A stretch of DNA of 64,000 bases from Lentzea albida (GTDB taxonomy: Bacteria; Actinomycetota; Actinomycetes; Mycobacteriales; Pseudonocardiaceae), in contig NZ_FOFV01000024.1 of the NCBI RefSeq assembly GCF_900111005.1, forward strand, positions 448 to 64,447, given 5' to 3'. Position numbers and translations under genes: made by a program. Below the pieces are notes generated by a model that saw nothing but the letters and a program-made list of their open reading frames with translations, was not told the origin of the DNA and did no database searches. Shown piece after piece: positions 26,035 to 34,513 of this stretch (position 1 is its first letter; each line of letters begins with the position of its first letter).

Positions 26035-27260
26035 GCGGCCGCACCGCCGAGGTCGACGGGCATCGACTCCAGCCTGCGGTCGAACACCATGTCGCTCCAG
26101 CACAGCTCGCCCGGGTCGACGGCGAGCCGCAGCCGCGGGAAGCGGAGGAACAGCGAGCGGACCGCGACGGCGATCTCCATGCGGGCCAGCGGTGCGCCGA
26201 TGCAGCGGTGCACGCCGCTGCCGAACGACAGATGGGTGGGCTCGCCCTCGCGGTGCGAACGGACCGCGTCGGGATCGTCGTACGCGCGGGGGTCGCGGTT
26301 GGCGGCGGCGAGTGACAGCAGCACGGTCGCGTCCTTCGGGATGACGACGTCGCCGAGGTGGACGTCGGCGGTGGCGAACCGCCAGATGGCGAACTGGAAC
26401 GGCGGGTGGTGGCGCAGCAGCTCCTCCACGATCCGCGCGGTGGACGCCTCGCTGCCCAGGGCTTCCGCCCGCAGGTCCGGTCTGGCACCGAGCGTGGCGG
26501 CACCGTGGCCGATGGCGGTCGCGGTGGTGGGTGGTCCTCCCACGAACAACGCCATGACCGTGCTGAGCAGGTCGCGGACCCCGACGGGCTCCGACCGGGC
26601 GAGCAGCATGGAGATCAGGTCGTCGCCGGGGTCGCTTCTGCGGTGTTCGATCGTGGCGAGGACGAGGTCGACGAGCTCGTGGTAGTGGCCGATCATCTCG
26701 GGGCTGTCGGTGGGCTTGCTGGACAGCAGCTCCCGCAGCAGCGCGGCGGCCACCGGCGTGTCCGCGGGGCGCAGGCCGAGCACGGTGCTGATCACCGAGA
26801 CGGGGACCTGGTTGGCGAAGGCGGTCATGAGGTCGACCGGGCCGCCACCCGCCTCGGCGCCCCGCCGCTCGAGGTGGTCGAGCTGCTCGTGCACGATGCG
26901 GTCGACGGTCGGGCGCCAGCGACCCACGGCACCGCTGGAGAGCTCGGCGTTGACCAACGACCGCAACCTGCGGTGCTCGGCCCCGTCGGTGTTGAGCATG
27001 TGCCGCCCCGTGGAGCTGAGGGTGTCCTCGGGCACGCGCCGTCCGCCGAACTTGTGCTCGGGCGAGCTCAGCAGCCGGGGGTCGACGGCGAGCCGCTCGT
27101 CGCGCAGGCAGGTCCGCACGTCGTCGTACCTGGTCACGAGCCAGATCGGGAACCCGCCGGGCAGCTGCACCTGCTGCACGGACGCGGCTTCGCGCAGTCG
27201 CGCGTAATAGGCGGTGTTGGTGTCGTCGTCAGGCAACGAGACGAGGGTGGGCAGGCTCAT
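26031..27260 (-). CDS. Cytochrome P450 (cassette A), unusual I-helix
   Basis: A 409-residue P450 with ExxR (EELLR) and the heme loop FGSGVHRCIGAPLAR. The I-helix reads VGGPPTT where AG-x-(E/D)-T is usual, so the acidic residue is replaced by Pro while the Thr remains. P450s that act on carrier-bound substrates, or that need no classical proton relay, can deviate here. It overlaps both the ACP gene before it and the KAS III-like gene after it by 4 bases, implying that it works on an acyl-ACP made by the cassette. Its counterpart is at 36234-37460. Confidence 0.9.
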   Translation of the reverse strand: MSLPTLVSLPDDDTNTAYYARLREAASVQQVQLPGGFPIWLVTRYDDVRTCLRDERLAVDPRLLSSPEHKFGGRRVPEDTLSSTGRHMLNTDGAEHRRLRSLVNAELSSGAVGRWRPTVDRIVHEQLDHLERRGAEAGGGPVDLMTAFANQVPVSVISTVLGLRPADTPVAAALLRELLSSKPTDSPEMIGHYHELVDLVLATIEHRRSDPGDDLISMLLARSEPVGVRDLLSTVMALFVGGPPTTATAIGHGAATLGARPDLRAEALGSEASTARIVEELLRHHPPFQFAIWRFATADVHLGDVVIPKDATVLLSLAAANRDPRAYDDPDAVRSHREGEPTHLSFGSGVHRCIGAPLARMEIAVAVRSLFLRFPRLRLAVDPGELCWSDMVFDRRLESMPVDLGGAAA

Positions 27261-27541
27261 GACCGGTCCCTGTCCGCGACCGCGGTCCTGGCGGACTCGA
27301 CCAGTGCCGCGAGCTGCGCCACCGTCCGCGCGGTCACCAGGTCGTCCTCGCTGAGCTTGACGCGGCTCGTGTTCTCCACGGAGGTGATCGCGTCGAGCAG
27401 CCGCAGCGAGTCGACGTTGGGCAGGTAGGCGAGCCGGTCGTCCGGCGACAACTGGTCTGCGGGGATCTCCAGCACCCTGGCGAGCTGCTCGACCACCACG
27501 GTCAGAGCCGGGGCCTCGTTGTCGTGCACCGGTTCGGTCAT
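27257..27541 (-). CDS. Acyl carrier protein (cassette A)
   Basis: A 94-residue stand-alone carrier protein. The phosphopantetheine serine lies in NVDSLRLLDAI, followed by the helix SRVKLSEDDLVTARTVAQL. ATG 27541, with an AGGAGAA site, overlaps the ligase stop by 4 bases, and the gene's own stop overlaps the P450 start by 4. This coupling says that the ligase loads it and the P450 reads it. It is not of the PCP type and lacks the acidic run of fatty-acid ACPs. It is paralogous to the ACP at 34100-34360. Confidence 0.9.
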   Translation of the reverse strand: MTEPVHDNEAPALTVVVEQLARVLEIPADQLSPDDRLAYLPNVDSLRLLDAITSVENTSRVKLSEDDLVTARTVAQLAALVESARTAVADRDRS

Positions 27542-29172
27542 GCCGCGTTCTCCTCTCCGAACAGCCGGCGGCGGAGCTCGTCGCGCTTCCACTTGCCGCT
27601 GGTGGTGCGGGGCAGCCAGCGCCGGTCGACGGTGCGCACGTCGGCGTCGGTGATGCCGAGGCGTTCGCCGACGGCCCGCCGCACGCCCTCGGCCACCGCC
27701 GCCCGGTCGGTCTCGACGGTCTCCACGACCACGACCACCCGCTCCCTCTCCTGATCGGCCACCGCGACGCAGTGGCGCTGGTAGACGCCCGGCACGTGCC
27801 GGGCGACGTGTTCGACTTCCTCGGCGTGGACGTTGCGGCCCCGCACGATGATCATGTTCTTGTGCCTGCCCGCGACGTGCACTTCACCGCGCAGCAGGAA
27901 ACCCCGGTCACCGGTGCGCAGCCAGCCGTCGTCCAGGACGCCGGAGGCGGTCGCGGAGTCCTCGGCGAGGTAGGCGTCCATGAGGCTGGGACCGCGCACC
28001 TGGAGCTCGCCGACGCCGGCCTCGGGCAGAACGGTGCCGGCGGTGTCGACGACCCTCACCTCGGTGCCGGGCAACGGGGGACCCTGCGACACGATCGTCC
28101 AGCCGGATTCGCCGGTGACGGGGACGACCCGGCCGTCAGCGGCCGCGGTCCGGTCGATCTCGACGGTGCGAGGCGCCAGATCCGGCAGGTCGATGGTGAT
28201 GCCGGCGCAGTACTCGGCCATGCCGTAAGCGGGCGTCATCGCGCCGGCCGGCAGTCCGTGGCGGCCCAGGACCTCGGTGACGGCGCGGACCGTGGCCGGG
28301 GAGACCGGCTCGCCGCCGTTGAGCGCCAGGCGCCAGCGTCCGAGGTCGAGTCCGTCCGGGTCGGCGGTGCGGGCGGCTTCGGCCAGCCGGTCGTAGGCGA
28401 AGTTCGGTCCCGTGCAGATCGTGACGCCGTGCTCACCGAGGTAGCGCAGCGCGTCCAGCGGGCGCCGGATGAACGTCGACGGCGAGACGAGGTGGGTGTC
28501 GAACCCGGCGCACAGCGAGATCAGCAGTCCGATCATGCCGAAGTCGTGGAACAGCGGCAGCCACTGGTAGCCGACGTCGGCGGGGGTCAGTTCGCAGCGC
28601 GCGACCGGGGCGAGGACGCCGTTGACGACGGCGCGGTGGGACAGCACCACGCCCTGCGGCCGGGCGGTGGTGCCGGAGGTGAACTGCACGACGGCGCGAT
28701 CATCCGGGCCGGGGGTGTGCGTGGTCGGGACGCGCGTGGCCGGAGGGCACCGGTCGGCGTTGACGACGCGCAGTCCGGGGCAACGGCGCCGCAGCGGTTC
28801 GAGCGCGGCGGCGAACAGGTCACCGGTCACGAGGTGCCGGATGCCGACGGTCCGGATGAACGCGGCGAGGTCGTCGGCGACGCTGTCGACGTCGTGGGCG
28901 ACGGCGGGCAGCGGGAGCACGCTGACGGCGGCGCCGATCGTGAGCACGCCCAGCAGGGCCGGCGGGAAGGAGGGCGTGGCGGGCAGCAGCACGCCGACCA
29001 CCTCGCCGGGTTCGGCGCCGGAGGCGAGGAGTGCCGCGGCGACGCCGTTGGCGCGGGGACCGAGCTCGGCACGCGTCAGGACGGTCGTGGACTCCGGGAA
29101 GATCATCCGGCCGCGGTCGCCGGGCGCGCAGGTGATCGCGTCCACGAGCGTGCCGGAAAGGTCGGTCGCCAT
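27538..29172 (-). CDS. Fatty-acyl-AMP-ligase-like enzyme (cassette A)
   Basis: A 544-residue adenylate-forming enzyme. Motifs include FTSGTTARPQGV, the FAAL-typical WLPLFHDFGMIG, GPNFAYDRL, PAYGMAEY and the catalytic Lys in TTSGKWKRDEL. FAAL enzymes pass the acyl-AMP to a carrier protein rather than to CoA, and the ACP gene follows with a 4-base overlap. The substrate is unknown; aryl acids from the cluster (coumarate, salicylate) or short fatty acids are possible. It is the first gene of the leftward cassette A; the start at 29172 is the only reasonable ATG. Confidence 0.9.
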   Translation of the reverse strand: MATDLSGTLVDAITCAPGDRGRMIFPESTTVLTRAELGPRANGVAAALLASGAEPGEVVGVLLPATPSFPPALLGVLTIGAAVSVLPLPAVAHDVDSVADDLAAFIRTVGIRHLVTGDLFAAALEPLRRRCPGLRVVNADRCPPATRVPTTHTPGPDDRAVVQFTSGTTARPQGVVLSHRAVVNGVLAPVARCELTPADVGYQWLPLFHDFGMIGLLISLCAGFDTHLVSPSTFIRRPLDALRYLGEHGVTICTGPNFAYDRLAEAARTADPDGLDLGRWRLALNGGEPVSPATVRAVTEVLGRHGLPAGAMTPAYGMAEYCAGITIDLPDLAPRTVEIDRTAAADGRVVPVTGESGWTIVSQGPPLPGTEVRVVDTAGTVLPEAGVGELQVRGPSLMDAYLAEDSATASGVLDDGWLRTGDRGFLLRGEVHVAGRHKNMIIVRGRNVHAEEVEHVARHVPGVYQRHCVAVADQERERVVVVVETVETDRAAVAEGVRRAVGERLGITDADVRTVDRRWLPRTTSGKWKRDELRRRLFGEENAA

Positions 29173-29723
29173 GCGTTGTCCTTGGTGTCGCGGTGTGGTG
29201 GGCAGCCGTGCCGGCAGGCCGGGAACGCGGCTGTCGGCACGGCGGGTACTCGAGGTGGTGTGGCAGCGGCGGCGAATCCGCGATGGCCGCAGTGCCCTCG
29301 GACCTGTGCGTCGTGTCCGGGCCGTCGGAGGTCGGCGGAAAGTGCGCGACGACGACCTAGGTAGTCCACTGTGGACAGAGGAGTGGCCGGTGTGGCGGTG
29401 AGTCGTGACGACGCCTTCCGGCCGGCTCCTCGATCATCTCGTCAGTCCCGTTCCGCTCGACCGGTTCTCGAGATGAGTCTGGCAAGCCCGCGTTCCGGTG
29501 TGACTGCGGAGATCCGCAGCTCCGCACCCGGGGTTGCCGACGACCGCATCGGCAGCACGGCCAGTGGTGTGTCCCAGAAGGTCGGCGAGGTGATCCACAC
29601 TCAGCAGGGCGCCTCGTGGCACCGCCCCCACGTCCCCGTACAACCAGTACGAGGACGTGGGGGCGGCACCACGATGCACCCGTCTGACCGCGAATTCCCC
29701 CGGCAACCTCCTGCACCACACCA
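29173..29723. other. Intergenic region before cassette A
   Basis: This 551-base gap holds the cassette A promoter and the end of the glycosyltransferase transcript. It contains the perfect short palindrome GTCCACTGTGGAC at 29364-29376 and a large hairpin at 29615-29673. I find no coding sequence with convincing codon use and no full TTCC-N7-GGAA site. Confidence 0.5.
29615..29673. terminator. Long hairpin downstream of the glycosyltransferase
   Basis: A 27-bp stem with three mismatches (29615-29641 against 29647-29673) and a 5-base loop AACCA. It begins 51 bases past the glycosyltransferase stop and is GC-rich without a U-tract. A strong terminator is likely; its length also fits an RNA-stabilising or regulatory structure. 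Confidence 0.75.
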
Positions 29724-30908
29724 CTAGCGACCGTTCGGAAGCCCGCTCTCCACCAACGACTGGAGGTCGTCGACGAAGGCTTCGAGTGGGGGCAGTGCGA
29801 GCATGTCGCGGCGGATTCGCCTGGCGTTGCCCCGATACCGCGGGTCCTCCAGGACTTTCCGGCACACGGCCAGAACGTCGTCGGTCGTCATGGTCCCGGT
29901 GTTGAGCTGTTCGCCGACGCCGGCTTCCACGCACCTGCGCGCGTTGTACGGCTGTTCCGAGAACAGCGGGGTGCACACGAGCGGAACGCCGGAGCGCATG
30001 GCCTCGCGGACGCTGTTGTGGCCGGCGTGGGTGATGAAGAGATCGCAGCACTCCAGCAGGAGCGGCTGGGGAACCGTCTCCACCAGGACCACGGTGGGCG
30101 GCAGGGCCCCGAACACTTCGTGCGCCACGTCGCGTCCTGTGCTGACCACCGCGACGCAGTCCAGTCGTGCCAGGGCCGTGACGACGGATCTGAGCAGGGA
30201 GGGGCCGTCTGACGCGAACGCGGACAGCGTGCCCAGGCTCGCGAACACCCACGGCTTGTCGGTGGGCAGCTCCGCCAGAGCGGGCGGCAGGGCGTCGCCC
30301 CTCCTGCCGGGGTTCTCGTGCCGGTAGAACCGGGAGTGGGGAACGGCCGCCTCAGCCGCGTCGTAGGTCTTGGGCATCAGGCAGGCGTGCAGGTGGCGGA
30401 AGCTCGCTTCTCCGCTGGGATCGGGCGGCAGGCCGAACGACGCCCGGAGCGGGGCCATCAGCGGCGCGAGCGTGGAAGGCGGTGAGACCACGTTGACCGC
30501 GCCACCGATCGCGACGGAGGCGTGCGGCACGCCCAGCACCTCCGCGGCGAGCACGCCGCCGAACTCGAGCGTGCTGCGGACGATGACGTCGGGGTTCCAC
30601 CCCGAGGCTATGATGTCCGTGGCCATCGCCTCGGCCGGAGGGCCGATGAAGAAGTCCACCGTCCTCTCCATCGCCGTGAGGTCGGCGAACGTCATCCCGG
30701 TCTTCTCGAGCGTCCGCGCCACGAGGTCCAGGATGTCCACACCCGCCGGCAGGTGGTCGACACCGTAGGCGGCGATGTCCGCGGCGGAGCCCGCGCCGGT
30801 CGCGATCCCCACCGTGTGCCCCGCGGCCTCGGCGGCCCTGACGACCGGCACCAGCGCCCGGATGTGGGACGGTGAATTCGCGACGGTGAAGAGAATCCGC
30901 AAGGACAT
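29724..30908 (-). CDS. GT1-family glycosyltransferase (macrolide type)
   Basis: A 394-residue GT-B glycosyltransferase. The N-terminal FTVANSPSHIRALVPVVRAA and the nucleotide-sugar motif FITHAGHNSVREAMRSGVP followed by FSEQPYN are typical of antibiotic glycosyltransferases. It would attach a sugar to an aglycone hydroxyl, as a tailoring step or as self-protection by reversible glycosylation. No deoxysugar biosynthesis genes lie in the window, so a common donor such as UDP-glucose or genes elsewhere must serve. It is transcribed alone between cassette A and the aldehyde dehydrogenase; the 290 bases upstream show nothing recognisable. Confidence 0.9.
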   Translation of the reverse strand: MSLRILFTVANSPSHIRALVPVVRAAEAAGHTVGIATGAGSAADIAAYGVDHLPAGVDILDLVARTLEKTGMTFADLTAMERTVDFFIGPPAEAMATDIIASGWNPDVIVRSTLEFGGVLAAEVLGVPHASVAIGGAVNVVSPPSTLAPLMAPLRASFGLPPDPSGEASFRHLHACLMPKTYDAAEAAVPHSRFYRHENPGRRGDALPPALAELPTDKPWVFASLGTLSAFASDGPSLLRSVVTALARLDCVAVVSTGRDVAHEVFGALPPTVVLVETVPQPLLLECCDLFITHAGHNSVREAMRSGVPLVCTPLFSEQPYNARRCVEAGVGEQLNTGTMTTDDVLAVCRKVLEDPRYRGNARRIRRDMLALPPLEAFVDDLQSLVESGLPNGR

Positions 30909-31198
30909 GCTCCCATTCTGATGGCCGCTGCCGCGTCAGATCCCGGTTGTTGACGAGGATCACCGCTTGTGGTGGCCGCATCGGCTGCGGACGTGAACCG
31001 GATCTGATGTCGGCAAGGCCGCCATTGCCCGGAGGTGCGGAGCCTGTACGGCGTCCGCAACCGAGGAGGACCGGATGTGTTGCCGTGAAGGTCTGTGAAA
31101 TATCTGACACGTGTTCGGATGACCTCGATCCGAGTCAGCCTCCGGATTCGCGGTGAATCGCGATGTCCTTCATCCGCCGGCCGGAGAGCTGCGAGGAA

Positions 31199-32674
31199 TC
31201 AGTAGGGGAAGTGGGCGCGGCCCCGGTTGACCGAGACCCACCTGACCGTCGTGAACGCGTCCAGGCTCCAGTCACCGTTCACGCGGCCGAACCCGGACTG
31301 CTTCTCGCCGCCGAACGGGATGTTCGGCTCGTCGGCGATGGTCGAGTCGTTGACGTGGACCATGCCCGTGTGCAGCCGCCTGGCCAGCTCGACACCTTTG
31401 TCGAGGTCGCTGGTGTGGACCGCACCCGACAGGCCGAAGGGGGTGTCGTTGGCGATGGCCACCGCCTCGTCCTCGGTGTCGAACGGCACCAGGCACGCGA
31501 CCGGGCCGAACAGCTCCTCCCGCATCACCGACATCTCGGGCGTGACACCGGTCAGCACGGTCGGGTGGAAGAGCGTGCCGTCCACCTTTCCGCGCAGCAG
31601 CACCTCGGCCCCTTCGGCGATGCCCCGTCCGACCTGCTCCGCCAGCCGGTCGGCCTGCCGCTGGTTGATCAGCGGGCCGAGCACGGTGTCCGGGTCGCGC
31701 GGGTCGCCGACCGGCAGCGACGCGGCCTTCGCGACGTACCGGGAGGCGAACTCGTCGAACACGTCGCGGTGCACGAGGACCCGGCTGGCCGACATGCACA
31801 CCTGGCCCTGGTGGGTGAAGCGGCTGAACACGGCCGCGTTCACCGCCACGTCGAGGTCGGCGTCCGCCAGGACGATGAGCGCGCTGTTGCCGCCCAGTTC
31901 CAGGACCGGCTTCTTGAGGTTGCGGACCGCCACCTCGGCGACGTGCCGCCCCACCTCGGACGAGCCGGTGAACGAGATGGCACGCGGCACGGGGTGCTCG
32001 ACGAAGGCGTCACCGATCACCGGGATCTCCGTGATCACGACGTTGAGCAGCCCGGCGGGCAGGCCGGCGGCCTCGAAGACCTCCGCGACCAGCGTGCCGC
32101 CCGCGATCGGGGTGTCCTCGTGGGGCTTGAGCACGACACCGTTGCCCGCGGCGAGCGCGGGTGCCACGGACTTCATGCCGAGGAAGAACGGGAAGTTGAA
32201 CGGGCTGATGACCCCGACGACACCGACCGGCTCCCGGTAGACCCGGTTCTCCCGGTCGGGGCTGGAGGAGGGCGGGGTCCGCACGTCCATGCGCAGCGGG
32301 AAGGTGCCGGCCTCCGCGAGCACGCCCAGCACGAGACCGATCTCGAACTGCGCCTTGAGCCGCGTGCCGCCGAGCTCGTCGATGATGATGTCGACGATCT
32401 CCGGCGTGTGGTCCTCGACGTAGGAGGCCGCCCGCTCGAACACCGCCCGTTTGTCGTCGGGGCTCACCGCGTCCCACTCGGACCTGGCACGCTGGGCGGA
32501 CCGGTACGCCTCGTCGACGTCCGCGATGCTCGCGCAGCGGAACTCCGCGACGGTCGAGCCGTCGAACGGGTTGCGGTCCACGAGGACCTCGTCCGTCGAG
32601 CCGGTGCGCCAGGTCCCGCCGATGAACTGCTTGTGGTGCCCGGTGTTCCGCTTCCTGTCGCGGGTGTTCTCCAT
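31199..32674 (-). CDS. NAD(P)-dependent aldehyde dehydrogenase
   Basis: A 491-residue aldehyde dehydrogenase of the benzaldehyde/vanillin dehydrogenase type. The general-base Glu is in LELGGNSALI, the nucleophile Cys in HQGQVCMSASR, and SFTGSSEVG lines the cofactor site. It oxidises an aldehyde to an acid; an aromatic aldehyde is likely, which could feed the acyl-AMP ligases. The ATG at 32674 overlaps the bicupin stop by one base (TGATG) and has a GGGAGAG site, so the two form an operon. The substrate is inferred from family resemblance only. Confidence 0.9.
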   Translation of the reverse strand: MENTRDRKRNTGHHKQFIGGTWRTGSTDEVLVDRNPFDGSTVAEFRCASIADVDEAYRSAQRARSEWDAVSPDDKRAVFERAASYVEDHTPEIVDIIIDELGGTRLKAQFEIGLVLGVLAEAGTFPLRMDVRTPPSSSPDRENRVYREPVGVVGVISPFNFPFFLGMKSVAPALAAGNGVVLKPHEDTPIAGGTLVAEVFEAAGLPAGLLNVVITEIPVIGDAFVEHPVPRAISFTGSSEVGRHVAEVAVRNLKKPVLELGGNSALIVLADADLDVAVNAAVFSRFTHQGQVCMSASRVLVHRDVFDEFASRYVAKAASLPVGDPRDPDTVLGPLINQRQADRLAEQVGRGIAEGAEVLLRGKVDGTLFHPTVLTGVTPEMSVMREELFGPVACLVPFDTEDEAVAIANDTPFGLSGAVHTSDLDKGVELARRLHTGMVHVNDSTIADEPNIPFGGEKQSGFGRVNGDWSLDAFTTVRWVSVNRGRAHFPY

Positions 32675-33753
32675 CAGCTCTCCCGTCCTGCGTCCGGTGT
32701 GGTGGTCAGGACCGCGCCCCGGTTCGGGAACGGGTCGCGCGAACGGGGGTTCGCGGCGCGCAGGTGCTCGGCGACCGCGTCCACGCCGTGACGACGTTCG
32801 AGCGCCGCACGCCCCCGCCGCTCGGCGATCGGGAGCAGCGCGGGGAGCCTGGGGTTGTCGCAGAGGACCGTGGGCCCTGACCGGAACTCGTAGACGCGGC
32901 CGATGGGCTCGGTCAGGCTCAGGTTCTGCACGGTGTGCGCGAACTCGCGCCCGGCCGGGATCGGGAGCAGGTCGCCGGAGTGCTGCACGGCGTCGTGTTC
33001 GAGCTGCTGCCCGTGCAGGGTGAGCGCGCCCTCTGCGGGGCACTCGGTGGGCAGCACGAGGACGTCGGTACCCGGGTGGTGGTGGGGATGGGCGAGGAAG
33101 GCGCCTGGCACGTCCAGTCCGCCCACGGAGAGACGCATCCCGGGGGTGGTGCCGCCGGGTTCTCCGTCGACGAGTGGCCGGATGCGATGACCTTGCGGGG
33201 TGACGACGGGAGCGACGGACGTGAACGGCACCACGGTGCAACGGCCGGGTGCGGGCGCCCACTCCTCCCAGTTCTCGCGGGCGGTGCGGGCCATGGCCGC
33301 GGCCCGGTCGTCGAGGTCCGGCCGGGCCAGGTTGTCGTCGAGCAGGCTGCCGGTGGAGCGCACCACGTACCCGGTGCTGCCCAGGTGCCCGGACAGGACG
33401 TCGACGACGTAGGGCGTGCCCCTTGGGATCGTCAGGAGGTCGCCTGGCCACTGGACGGACCAGAAGCGCAGGTCTTCGCCGTGGTAGGTGAGGACCGGGC
33501 CTCCGGCGGTGAACAGCAGGACGGTGTCGCTGTCCGGGTGCTGCTGCGGGTCGCCGCGGAAGTTCGCCGGGAGCTCCAGTCCGCCGGCTGCCAGGGAGAA
33601 CCCCGGCACGGTGCCCTCGGCACGTCCGTCGACGAGCACGCGGATCCTCCTCCACCCCGGCACGGGTCCGGGGGCGACGGACTCGAACGGGATGGGGCGG
33701 ATGAGGGTCCGCGACGGCCGGACGGTGTCTGTCCCGGGTGGATGGATCATCAT
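32674..33753 (-). CDS. Bicupin protein
   Basis: A 359-residue protein of two homologous cupin halves (about residues 20-165 and 175-300), each with an RVLVDG/RPLVDG strand, a PG-x-x-L-x-x-GGL turn and a GDLL-x-IP strand. The second half carries HPHHHPGTD, a likely metal site; the first has only DPQQHPDSD. Bicupins include dioxygenases and decarboxylases, but the function here is not known. ATG 33753, with GGAGAGG seven bases upstream, is preferred over a start 39 codons earlier. It heads an operon with the aldehyde dehydrogenase and diverges from cassette B. Confidence 0.75.
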   Translation of the reverse strand: MMIHPPGTDTVRPSRTLIRPIPFESVAPGPVPGWRRIRVLVDGRAEGTVPGFSLAAGGLELPANFRGDPQQHPDSDTVLLFTAGGPVLTYHGEDLRFWSVQWPGDLLTIPRGTPYVVDVLSGHLGSTGYVVRSTGSLLDDNLARPDLDDRAAAMARTARENWEEWAPAPGRCTVVPFTSVAPVVTPQGHRIRPLVDGEPGGTTPGMRLSVGGLDVPGAFLAHPHHHPGTDVLVLPTECPAEGALTLHGQQLEHDAVQHSGDLLPIPAGREFAHTVQNLSLTEPIGRVYEFRSGPTVLCDNPRLPALLPIAERRGRAALERRHGVDAVAEHLRAANPRSRDPFPNRGAVLTTTPDAGRES

Positions 33754-34099
33754 CGTGGAACCTCTCCGAAGTCCACGCTGCATTCGACGCTCAGGAGTTG
33801 ACGCGGACGACAGTCTCGTGACGGGGGTGGGGAGTTGCGCGATGGTGTAGCGGCGGCTCCCATCCGGCATCGGCTATGAATAGTCGGAGATGAAATGTGT
33901 CGGCAACGGCCTGTTCCGGAGGCTGGAACACCGAGCGCGGCGACAACCATCGGGTGGGCTTTACTGGCGTCCAATCACTTTTCCGTCATTCTCCAGGAGG
34001 TCGCGGCGGGCGAAGAACGGAATCCGCACAGCTGTCACCGGCTGGCAGGGTCGTTCGGGTGGTGCCGCATTTCCAGGTTGCAGCCGAAAGGATTTCCCG
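33754..34099. promoter_or_regulatory. Divergent promoter region with TTCC-N7-GGAA site
   Basis: This 346-base gap separates the bicupin operon from cassette B. At 33914-33928 it holds TTCCGGAGGCTGGAA (arms TGTTCC / GGAACA at 33912-33930), nearly identical to the copy at 5340-5354. It is the best candidate operator for both directions. No small gene is visible. Confidence 0.6.
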
Positions 34100-34360
34100 A
34101 TGACGTCGTCCGATGACCTCGTGCGGGTGGTCGTCAGCCACCTGTCGGCCGCGCTCGGTGTGCCCGCCGCCGACGTCTCCCTCGACGCACAGCTCACCCA
34201 CCTCGAGAACGCCAGCTCGCTGCGGCTGCTCACCGCGGTCAGCGCCATCGAGGACGAGCTGTCCCTCGAGCTGGATCCCGACTACCTGGTCCGGGTGCGG
34301 ACGGTGGCCGACCTGGCGAACCTGGTCGAAGCCGGGGTCCGCTCCTCCCGGGCGCTGTGA
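34100..34360 (+). CDS. Acyl carrier protein (cassette B)
   Basis: An 86-residue stand-alone carrier protein, paralogous to the ACP of cassette A. The attachment region reads ENASSLRLLTAV, so the usual Asp before Ser is itself Ser, with the attachment Ser second. ATG 34100, with GAAAGGA upstream, is clear. Here the ACP precedes the ligase, with 153 bases between, unlike cassette A. It should receive the acyl group activated by the following FAAL-like enzyme. Confidence 0.88.
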   Translation: MTSSDDLVRVVVSHLSAALGVPAADVSLDAQLTHLENASSLRLLTAVSAIEDELSLELDPDYLVRVRTVADLANLVEAGVRSSRAL

Positions 34361-34404
34361 CCGGGTTCGCGATCGCCGGGTGACCCGAGCCGGCTCGGTG
34401 AGCG

Positions 34405-34419
34405 TTCCGGACGGTGGAA
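34405..34419. promoter_or_regulatory. TTCC-N7-GGAA operator before the second ligase
   Basis: TTCCGGACGGTGGAA, flanked by G and CG, fully matches TTCCG-N5-YGGAAC. It lies between the ACP and ligase genes, 95 bases before the ligase start. This suggests the ligase-P450-KAS III part of cassette B has its own regulated promoter. Confidence 0.6.
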
Positions 34420-34513
34420 CGAGCGGGTGGCAGGCGTCGTGCGCACGTGCTTACGGTCGACAGGCGTTCGCGTCGTCATGACAGCACATAAGGACCACCT
34501 GGAGGAAATGCCG

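Noticed and set aside
29451..29470. A further TTCC-type operator before cassette A
   Set aside because: The right half reads CGGTTC instead of YGGAAC, several mismatches from the consensus.
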